From Symbiodinium microadriaticum (Eukaryota; Sar; Dinophyceae; Suessiales; Symbiodiniaceae), in assembly GCA_001939145.1 (NCBI GenBank), contig LSRX01000859.1, positions 7,647-71,646 on the forward strand: DNA of 64,000 bases, read 5' to 3'. The position numbers and the translations under genes were made by a program. Under the pieces are notes generated by a model. The model did no database searches. It saw only the letters and a list, made by a program, of their open reading frames with translations, and had not been told where the DNA came from. Positions 57,005-64,000 of this stretch are shown one piece after another (positions within the stretch are counted from its first letter, which is position 1; the number at the start of each line of letters is the position of its first letter).

Positions 57005-58972
57005 ATCATGAGCCCTGGCATAGATGGGCTGCAGTGCTGCCTTTCCGACGCTCCGAAGGTAGACTGTGACACGAAGTTCAGTCGTCCCGCCAGTCGGTTG
57101 GCCATGTGCGGCGCCATGTTGTCCTTGGCCAGGTGAAAGTTCTAAGCCTTCAACAAAGGTTCCTGTGAAATACTAAATCGCACTTCACTTTTCCTTCGCT
57201 TGAGCCTCTTTTGAACCAGCGGTGATCGCAGAGCATGCACAGTGAAACATTCGTATTGGGCATAAAGTGGCATGCAGTGTAAAATGAAATGTTTGTTATG
57301 CCCTCATCGATTTAAGTCGCCTTTGGCACTTAACTCGATCTTCACAGACTTGTCACTGCGTGCAACTAGGGAGAAACTTCTGTCAGCTTTACCTCCCTTC
57401 TCGCATGCTCCTCTGAACCTTCCTTTGATCTCCATTGACTTCAACTCGCTGCTTCCACTTTCCTTCTTTTCATCTTCACGCCTGGTGGCGTTGATGTAGT
57501 TGATGTAGCTGGTCCTCTGGTCATCGCTCATCGAAGCTAACAAGCTTTAGATTTGTCGTATGTCCGTATCCAACTTCTTCAAACACTCTTTTCCTCTTGA
57601 GCTTGGGTGCTTGGTCTTTGCACCGGCTCTTCATCGGCAACCGTTAAACGTTGTCGGCACACAGTTCTCACAAGCCTTGTCACTTAAAACATACGACACT
57701 ACACTTCTCACGCGCTCCCTGTCGCTTGTCTAAAGCTAACTGAACAACTTTTGTGCAACGCTCTGTTGCTGCTGTGTTGCGCCTTGTGAGTAATGCTTTG
57801 TGAAACGAAGATTTGAGAGAAAACGGGCATTTCAGCCTACAGCATCCTCATTCTTCTTCTTTTGTAGCAGGCGGGTACGCTTCTTCAAACACTGTAGCAG
57901 GCAGCTACTCTTGCAATCGCCTTTGCGACCGTGCAACTTCATAGGTCATGCGCATTGACCTCAGGGGATTCTCCGTCGTGCTTCCGCCGCACTCTTTAGC
58001 GCTTCAACAAATTCTTCAGCGTCAGCTGCTTGGGGTTGCTCCCCGAACTTCTTCCTTCTTTGTCTTCGAAGAGGCGGCGTTAGGCAGGCAGCTTTCCGGC
58101 AACGTGTTCCATGCTACCATGAGCAACAAGCTTTCTCCATCATATCGTACATTCCTGGCTGCTGTCCTGTGCTAGCTCCAGTGTCTCTTTCGCTTCAGCA
58201 ACTTTCTCCTTTTCCTCGTCGAGGATGTCCAGCGCGTCCGTCTCGAGCTCTAACACCTTCATCGCTAACTTCGCATGTCCAGTCTTTTGGACAATTTTTG
58301 TCTGGACATCTTTCACATCTTGAATTTCATTCGACTCTTTCAAGCCGGTCAGCCTTTCGCTCACTTCATCTTTCCACTTCAGCAGCTTCAATGCATACCC
58401 ATTCGGTATGTCGGTGATTTTCACTTTGATTTTTCTTCTGTCTCTTTCTTCTACTCTTTCTCTTTTTCCTCATCCTCAACTTCAATAACCTCCTCAGTGC
58501 TTTTCAGCACTTCATGCCTGCGTGCTTCCGCCTTCCGCTGCTGTATGCATTTCCTCCAATTAGTTCTTTTTCTCGGCCATTTGCTCGGACTGAGGATCAT
58601 CATCCTCCTCCTTCTTTTCTTCCTGTTTCTTTTCTCCAGATGCATTGGCCTTCTGCTTGGCCTCCTCGGCATTTTCCTCGCTGCTTTCCGAGCTTGAGCT
58701 GCTCTCCGAGCTCTCGCTCTTTCCTTCCATCTCTTCTTCTGCTTTCTTCAGCACTTTCCTAAGCTTTTGCTCCTCGTCTTTCTTTTCGTTTTTTTCTCCT
58801 TCGCTCGCAGAAAGATGTACCTCGGCACTCGCATCCAGCTCTTCTGCCCTTTTCCTTAGCTCTCAGAGGTCAGCTCTCTCATTTGCCCTACCAGACAGTT
58901 TCAGGTAACGCTCAAGCAACGTCACCGACTCAATACGGCGGCACGCTCTAATCATCCTTTTTCACTCAGCCC
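57005..58972 (-). other. Lys/Glu-rich coding-like frames downstream of the copia element
   Basis: Three minus-strand frames are highly charged: 58424-58140 (DVKDVQTKIVQKTGHAKLAM, then ELETDALDILDEEKEKVAEA), about 58867-58560 (VLKKAEEEMEGKSESSESSS, then EENAEEAKQKANASGEKKQE) and 57543-57304 (SYINYINATRREDEKKESGS). They look like coiled-coil or disordered protein and lie 3' of pol on the same strand. Frame changes separate them. They may be an extra ORF of the element, a nested gag-like gene or an unrelated gene. I recognise no family. About 57545-58139 has no notable frame. Confidence 0.3.
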
Positions 58973-59620
58973 TTATGCTTTAGTTTCTTTTGCTTCTTGT
59001 TCTCCTCGGGCAGGCGGCTCGGCCATTTCGGCCTCTTCAATAGTTTTCGTGTCTTCTTCGGCCATCTTTGGCCTGGCTTTTTCTTCTTCTTTTTCCCTTA
59101 TTTCTTTGCGCTGAAAAACGGCTGCGGCAGATAACACGTTCAAAGCTTTCGCGGCTTTCTAACAGCATATGGCAACAAGCATGCGTACCATGACACAGGT
59201 CACAAACCACTTCTTTCCGTGCTGTCCTTCCGCATCACTCTCGTCTGTTGCTGCTGCTTCTGCTAGGGGTGGGGTTGGGAGTGGCGGCGGTCTGGTCCAG
59301 GGTGGTCGCCGGGGCTTGTTTTCCGCGGAGGGGTCCCGGTGTGGTTTGCTGGTAAATCGAACGTCTGCCGGTCCTTCGACCACTTCTTGATCAAGATAAT
59401 CTCCGATGTAACCAATCGTCGTCATATACTTCCTTATCTTGTCTCTGCTTAAGCTCTTTGTTCCCAGATCAGCTGTGTTGTCTTTTCCTTTGATCGCATT
59501 GATCACCAACCCTTTGAATCTTTGATTCCACAGCAAATCAACGTCCAGATGTCGGGCTTTCCCGAGTCCCGTTCTCGCAATCAGCTGTCTCGAATTGCTC
59601 GAGCTCGAATACTTTGGTTC
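58973..59620 (-). pseudogene. copia RNase H with C-terminal hydrophobic and charged tail
   Basis: An upstream frame gives LIARTGLGKARHLDVDLLWN, matching the G-GK-RH---LW motif of copia RNase H. The 125-codon frame (59536-59159) continues FKGLVINAIKGKDNTADLGT followed by KSL, where the ADLGTK motif ends the domain. A Pro-rich linker and the hydrophobic WFVTCVMVRMLVAICC follow, up to TAG at 59159-59161. In the same frame 61 more codons run to TAA at 58973-58975, with KAAKALNVLSAAAVF and a Lys/Glu-rich end. The extra tail suggests the stop is a late mutation. Confidence 0.65.
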
Positions 59621-59794
59621 TACTCCTAGAATCCTTGCAGCCCTGTCAGGAAAACTGCTTCTGACGATACCGACGTGGCTGCTATCGTTTCAGCTTCGCA
59701 CGAACTCAGTGCGACACTTTGTGTCTTTTGCTTTGAAAGGGAACCAAATTTCCATTCAGCATGATCGCTCCACATGAAACACTTTGTCTGCTTT

Positions 59795-60819
59795 TCAATC
59801 CGAATCTGTAATCATCTCCAATACCGACTGTTGCTCGCACGGGTTTCTTTCTCCGTGCTCTTGTTTCTCTTCCTTCAAGAAACTTTTTCCCGGAAAACTC
59901 CTTTGATGAATCAACGCTAAGTCTGGCATTCCTTGGAGATACTTTCCAAGGTACCTCAACGATTCCATGTCGCTTCCTGTCGGGCCTGCCAACTTGGTGC
60001 TCAGTTTCTTCAGCACACACATGATATCTGGCCTCTCAGGCGCCAAATATAGCAGGATACCAACACCCTGGTGTTCTTCCGCACTCAGCGGGGTTAAATC
60101 ATGTTTCTTTGCTTGAACTGATCTTCCGTTGTCTGATGGGCATGGTATCTTCTTTGAAAACTCTTCTTGAAGTTTGAGTACTTCAACCAATCCTTCGATG
60201 TGTTTTGAATTCATCGTGATCTCAACGTCTCCTTCACATTCGTTGATCGGAATCCTGTTTTCAAGAGACGCATTGGTCCTTCGTTTACATCGAGCGGTCC
60301 TTCCACTTTGATCTTCAAGCCTTTGCTTTTGAGAAATTCCACAAGTCTGAGAAAAATCTTTTCTTGACGCAAGAAGTTCCATGTCATCAGCATGTGACAA
60401 CAAGATGATTCCTTGCTTTCCTTTCTCAGGTCTTTGATGAAACAATGCTGGTAGACCGTCGTCTGATGTCATACCAAGCCTCTTCCACATAGCCTTTCAA
60501 CTTGTTGAACACTTGATCCGACTTCTCTCCTGGCAGCGTAAATCCCAATTCGTGGTACCTTCCATCAACTTCTACCACTGTAGGTTCTTCTTGTTCTGCC
60601 ATCAGGTAAGCATCTCGAACATCAGTGCTTCCAAGTGTGCATCCATCTGATGATGTAGACAGAACAGACAACTCTTGCTAGCGAAAACAAACTTGCAATG
60701 TCATAGGATGATAGCCGTTTGAATTCTCGGGCTACTAACCTTCCTCTTCTTCGCCATTCATTTTCGCGATGTCTCCAATCATACACAACTTTCGTTGATA
60801 GGAAGTTGTACCCTGACAC
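59795..60819 (-). pseudogene. copia reverse transcriptase, three frames
   Basis: The frame 60819-60622 has KVVYDWRHRENEWRRRGRLV followed by AREFKR, the start of the RT with its GRLVAREF strand. The frame 60671-60426 has TLGSTDVRDAYLMAEQEEPT with the catalytic Asp, then FTLPGEKSDQVF. The frame 60490-59795 has GIILLSHADDMELLASRKDF with HADD (60383-60394) in place of YVDD, then LTPLSAEEHQGVGILLYLAP and ERPDIMCVLKKLSTKLAGPT, the conserved connection region. Both catalytic Asp of the DD box are kept. The host-facing reading is broken by frame changes and a missing segment between the second and third frames. Confidence 0.75.
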
Positions 60820-60861
60820 ATCGGTGGCACTTCTTTCAGTACTCCCATGTTGGTAAGTCTC

Positions 60862-61113
60862 TCAATCTCGCTCATTCGCGATACTCCACCTACCTTTTCC
60901 ATACATTGTCTGGTGGTCCGCTTTCAAAGTTATTTGACGTCTTCCTTGTACCTTCTTCCGTAGTGAAACTGGGTCTGTGTCTGTTCTCAGTATCACTCTT
61001 GGATTCATCAACATCAACACTCGGCAGACTTCTTCTACCAAGAACCCCGTCACTTCTTTGTTTGGTACTGGAATAGCAAGAACAAACTTTGTTTCTTGAT
61101 CAACCATAACCAA
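60862..61113 (-). pseudogene. copia integrase core fragment
   Basis: The frame starts VMVDQETKFVLAIPVPNKEV and continues FLVEEVCRVLMLMNPRVILR with TDTDPVSLRKKVQ. The strand-helix-strand order and the RTDTDP turn fit the second catalytic Asp region of the integrase core, following a strand that would start the fold. The catalytic Glu region lies in unreadable sequence below 60862. Confidence 0.55.
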
Positions 61114-61140
61114 ACTAATGGCTAGAGTCTAGAGCGTCTT

Positions 61141-61563
61141 TCACATCCTTTGCGTTTCCCCATCTCTTGTACCTGTGAATTTGGAACCCATGCTCAGCAA
61201 GGATGCTTCATGCTTCTTTCCTGATACCTCAAAGTTGTCTTCACGACCTCTTGTAGCTGTGCAGCTCTCACACCAGTCTGCTTTGGATAGGTGCGTCAAT
61301 GCATGTTTCCTTCGTTCTTCTTCGCTTGGAAGTTGCGATAGTTTTTCTCTTTTTGGCTCTCTTTCGAATTCAGCTTCTGGCTTCTTTGAAATCTCAGCTG
61401 TTTCTCTCAACTTGCTTGTTGTAACTGCTTGCTTCCGTTTTTGCCATACTTGGGCCTTGCTTCCTGTCATTCCTACCTTCAGGAATGTACATGGCTTGAG
61501 AGTGCTTTCGGGGCTTAGCTCAACTCCTCCGATGCTCATCATTGATTCACCGATACTCGGCAA
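61141..61563 (-). pseudogene. copia integrase zinc-binding (HHCC) fragment
   Basis: In the 140-codon frame, residues 87-101 read HALTHLSKADWCESC. His87, His91, Cys98 and Cys101 form the H-X3-H-X6-C-X2-C integrase zinc site, and the text agrees with the GAG_pre-integrase pattern (H---H--WC--C---RG). About 80 Lys/Glu-rich residues precede it. It is in a different frame from protease and core. Confidence 0.7.
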
Positions 61564-61744
61564 TTTCCCTTAAAATTTCTTTCGCTCACTTTCGTATTTC
61601 GGTTCGTCAAACAGGTCGTCGACATCTTCTCATTCTTTTTCTTGTTCTTTGCTCTCCTTTTCCTTCTCTTCAATCTCTTCCATCTCTATATCCTTCTGGC
61701 CTTCAACGTTCTTCTTGAATGGACTTTGGTAATCTCCATACTCT

Positions 61745-62146
61745 TCATACTGACCATGGCTGGTCGGCTGTTATCGCAATTTCTTCTCTTCCTTGCCATT
61801 CCTCTGCACACTGGTAGAACTCAAGTTCGTTCCACATCACCCTGTCTCCTTCATACCTCGTAATCAGCGTAGCGCTGTACTTGAATTCTTTGACATTGTC
61901 CTTCTTTGGGTTGTACGTAACCTTCTCGTCCCAATCGATCCTTGCTGGCGTTCCACCCCTCAAGAAAAACCATCCTTCACTGCCTTCACTGTACTTGGTG
62001 TTTTCAAGATCTTCTTCTATCTGTTTTGCCAAGGCGAGCTTCCTCATCACCGCTGCAACTTTTCTTTCTTCGGTCTTCACTTCAGCTCTGTAGTCCTTTA
62101 TATCTGTAACCGTCGAGTTTCTCCCAAACCGAGTCGGTATCATCAC
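61745..62146 (-). pseudogene. copia pol linker between protease and integrase
   Basis: The 133-codon frame includes EVKTEERKVAAVMRKLALAK and WDEKVTYNPKKDNVKEFKYS. It follows the protease C-terminus and precedes the zinc site, so by position it is a linker of pol. I recognise no catalytic motif in it. Confidence 0.45.
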
Positions 62147-62785
62147 ATGTCCTCTTCTCAGGAATGCCGACTATGCATCTTGGGGTTCGATTCCCCATCC
62201 GATTTTTCCAGAGTTTACCAACAGCAAATAGCGGCTGGGTAACATCTCCGAACACTGCCGAGTCTCGAACTTTGTGAACTCTTCCATCGGCCTTCTGAAA
62301 CTCAAACGTGATGTCTGCTCTTGTCTCTGTTGTCCTGATCCGATTTCCTTGGACATCTGTGATCACCGTACTCAAAGTTGGAACTCTGCCGTTCCAAGAT
62401 CTTCGCTATGATAGCTCAGAGGTGACACGTGGCAATCTGCTCCACTGTCTAATAAGTCTAGTACCACTTCTACCAGATCTGAATACCTGGCACGGACTGT
62501 CACTTTATCCTTTTCACCAAAATCTTTAACGGGACCTGGACTTGGAATATCAACCGATTTCGCTTTCCAACCTTGCTGGCAGACCCTTTCTTCTAAGTCA
62601 CTACGACCTGGACTTGGAATCTCAAGCGACTTCGCTTTCCAATCTTGTTGGCTTTCGCTCCATCGCAACATCAGCCTTTCTTCTTCTTCGTCACAACTTT
62701 GGTCCTCATACTCTCGGCGCAGCTCATCCTCTTCAGGATCTTCTTCATCATCTTCTAAGGTTCTAGTCACATGTCGGAGTGACAT
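62082..62785 (-). pseudogene. copia aspartic protease, two frames
   Basis: The frame 62785-62372 holds VVLDLLDSGADCHVSPLSYH, with DSGA at residues 113-116 as the catalytic triad of a retropepsin. Upstream the same frame has an acidic stretch and a duplicated motif, QQDWKAKSLEIPSPG and QQGWKAKSVDIPSPG (24-residue period). After a frame change at 62372, PTLSTVITDVQGNRIRTTET and DSAVFGDVTQPLFAVGKL complete the flap and C-terminal part. The first frame overlaps gag by 23 nt in a different frame, so it would need a frameshift or is a mutation product. Confidence 0.7.
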
Positions 62786-63674
62786 CGAAGAACTCTTCTT
62801 CTGGTCTCACCATCCTCAATGACGAGTTTCGAGCCGACTCTTCAAACATACCTATCACATCAACATATTCTTCATCATGTTCTACTTCTTCAATGATTGG
62901 CACGTGTGAAGTTTCCAACCTTCGCACTTGCTCATTTCCTTTTGTGCTTGCTGCATACCGAACTTGTGCTTGTCCTTGATTTTCTCCTTGGGACGATTGT
63001 GCGTTTAGTTTATCTCTTGGCACCATTCGTCTTCCTCTTCGCCTTCGTTTTCCTTTTCCTTTTACCTTGTCACCGCTACCACTGGGTTTTGACCAACACT
63101 CCGAAGCAATGTGGCCTGTCTTTCCACAGTTATAGCAAACAACTCCTTGTCCGCTCGTTCCTGAACTCTTTCCATTTCCGTAGCCTTTTCCTCCTACCTG
63201 TCGGACACCTTTTCCTCTTCCTGATCTTTTGGGGCCTCTTCCACCTTTGCCTTTTCCTCTTCCATTGCCTTTTCCATCTTTTCCTTTGTCTTTGCCTTTT
63301 GTTTGCACTCGGTCTATCTCCATTGGAATCGGTCCTTGATACTCTTTGTTGCTTGTGTGAGTGTTCGGGCTCTGCACACTCAAAGACCCCATGATGCTTT
63401 CTGCTGACCATGTCTGATTGCTCCTTCCATACTGTGACAGCTTCATTGTCATTCTCAGATCGGCGTATGTCGTTCTGTCTTTGATATCCACCATGATGGG
63501 TTGCTTCAGGTTTTGAGGGATACCCTTCAACAACGTTCCAATCTTGAGATTGTCATCATACTTCGTGCTTGAAAGTTTCTCACACTCATTCACCAGTTTC
63601 TCATACATAAGCACGTAATCCATCAACGATGCTCCCTTGCTCATCGCTGGAAATCCAACCAATGCTGGTGCCAT
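62763..63674 (-). CDS. copia gag polyprotein, central part with zinc knuckle
   Basis: The longest intact piece of the element, 303 codons. Residues 19-90 follow the copia gag core: DYVLMYEKLVNECEKLSSTK, then YDDNLKIGTLLKGIPQNLKQ and TTYADLRMTMKLSQYGRSNQ. Residues 126-172 are almost only Gly, Lys and Arg, a likely RNA-binding tract. A CCHC zinc knuckle follows, Cys180, Cys183, His188 and Cys193 (CYNCGKTGHIASEC), then a basic patch and an acidic end. The listed start is only the first Met after a frame change: the N-terminal part lies at 64000-63806 and 63780-63680 in other frames. Confidence 0.75.
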   Translation of the reverse strand: MAPALVGFPAMSKGASLMDYVLMYEKLVNECEKLSSTKYDDNLKIGTLLKGIPQNLKQPIMVDIKDRTTYADLRMTMKLSQYGRSNQTWSAESIMGSLSVQSPNTHTSNKEYQGPIPMEIDRVQTKGKDKGKDGKGNGRGKGKGGRGPKRSGRGKGVRQVGGKGYGNGKSSGTSGQGVVCYNCGKTGHIASECWSKPSGSGDKVKGKGKRRRRGRRMVPRDKLNAQSSQGENQGQAQVRYAASTKGNEQVRRLETSHVPIIEEVEHDEEYVDVIGMFEESARNSSLRMVRPEEEFFDVTPTCD

Positions 63675-63805
63675 TGCAAGACTTCGAGACCTTGAGAAAG
63701 TTTAAAAACAGCTGACAGCTTTCTCCAAACTTCGAAACCGTTCATTCGGTCTTCACGTCCTGCAAAGAATGCTCCTTCAGCAGTTCTTTCATCAAGAGGA
63801 TCTGT

Positions 63806-64000
63806 TCATCCTTCAGCTTTCCGTCGATCGGCTAGGAACTCATGGTCCATGAATGCCAGAAAGTTCTTGAACGCAAATGACCAGTAACGCCATTGTGACA
63901 CTTCTTCTTCAATCGTGGTTGGGCTAAAGGCTTCTGGTGGCTTCAAGATCTTTCCTCCAGTATCAAAAGGAACTTTCAGGGGTGGCTGTGGAGCCCTTGC
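63806..64000 (-). pseudogene. copia gag, N-terminal part, truncated by the window
   Basis: From the window edge the frame reads PPLKVPFDTGGKILKPPEAF, then SPTTIEEEVSQWRYWSFAFK, then NFLAFMDHEFLADRRKAEG and a TGA at 63806-63808. GGKILKPPEAF and W-YW-FAFKNFL fit the start of dinoflagellate-type copia gag. After a frame change, FEVWRKLSAVFKLSQGLEVL near 63740-63680 links it to the central part. Confidence 0.55.

Larger units (their letters stand above)
58973..64000 (-). mobile_element. Ty1/copia-like retrotransposon, gag to RNase H, running off the window end
   Basis: The full copia order is readable on the minus strand: gag N-terminus (64000-63806), gag with zinc knuckle (63674-62763), protease (62785-62082), linker (62146-61745), integrase HHCC (61563-61141) and core (61113-60862), RT (60819-59795) and RNase H (about 59620-59159). 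A charged in-frame tail beyond one stop codon reaches 58973. Neighbouring parts lie in different frames and several stops occur, so it is not active as given. LTRs were not identified; the 5' end lies beyond the window. Confidence 0.85.

Noticed and set aside
62178-62196. Perfect tRNA T-arm-like hairpin (TGGGG TTCGATT CCCCA) on the plus strand
   Set aside because: It lies within the copia pol coding sequence, and no matching acceptor stem, D-arm or anticodon arm could be found upstream.

Overview
The window looks like nuclear DNA of a dinoflagellate, most probably a Symbiodiniaceae-type alga. The supporting signs are very low gene density, long stretches with no recognisable gene, many microsatellites and minisatellites, several decayed Ty1/copia-like elements whose gag resembles the dinoflagellate type, an ISXO2-like transposase relic in a eukaryotic setting, and a near-canonical relict of the dinoflagellate spliced leader (DinoSL). 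Nothing prokaryotic (operons, Shine-Dalgarno sites, CRISPR) was seen. The species is an inference; the sequence does not name it.

Layout. At 0-3 kb nothing is supported. At 3.0-4.0 kb (minus) an open frame encodes a type II membrane protein with a DUF616/TOD1-like glycosyltransferase-type domain. At 7.5-8.8 kb (minus) lies a reverse transcriptase/RNase H relic. At 12.6-14.7 kb is a dense field of nested tandem repeats, followed by a possible terminal exon at 14.7-15.0 kb. At 16.5-16.9 kb is a duplicated microsatellite block with one N at the joint. Nothing is convincing at 17-24 kb. At 24.0-25.0 kb is a long unrecognised ORF. At 25.8-26.1 kb (minus) two short blocks of a kinesin motor domain are separated by a 159-nt intron. 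At 26.3-31.1 kb (minus) is a copia relic bounded by two diverged LTR-like direct repeats.

At 33.3-35.7 kb (plus) a second copia relic has its gag split by a roughly 1 kb insert with imperfect terminal inverted repeats, internal 250-270 bp repeats and splice-like ends. At 36.9-37.3 kb (minus) a DinoSL relict heads a small processed-gene-like ORF inside a 75-bp tandem duplication. At 37.3-39.9 kb are unrecognised coding-like stretches and a 15-N gap. A large CATA microsatellite sits at 43.3-43.6 kb, a coiled-coil repetitive-protein fragment at 44.9-45.2 kb, and the ISXO2-like transposase relic at 45.7-46.6 kb.

The best gene in the window is at 49.9-51.1 kb (minus): an intact, uninterrupted 400-codon mitochondrial 3-hydroxyisobutyryl-CoA hydrolase of valine breakdown. 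Upstream on the same strand, 52.1-53.5 kb, are exon-like stretches of an unidentified gene. A second RNase H relic lies at 56.4-57.0 kb. From 59.2 kb to the window end (minus) is the most complete retroelement, a copia gag-protease-integrase-RT-RNase H series broken by frameshifts, with Lys/Glu-rich reading frames downstream at 57.3-59.0 kb.

No pathway or operon links these genes. The host genes are isolated and most identifiable sequence is mobile-element debris. All identifications rest on motif reading by eye; no database search was run.
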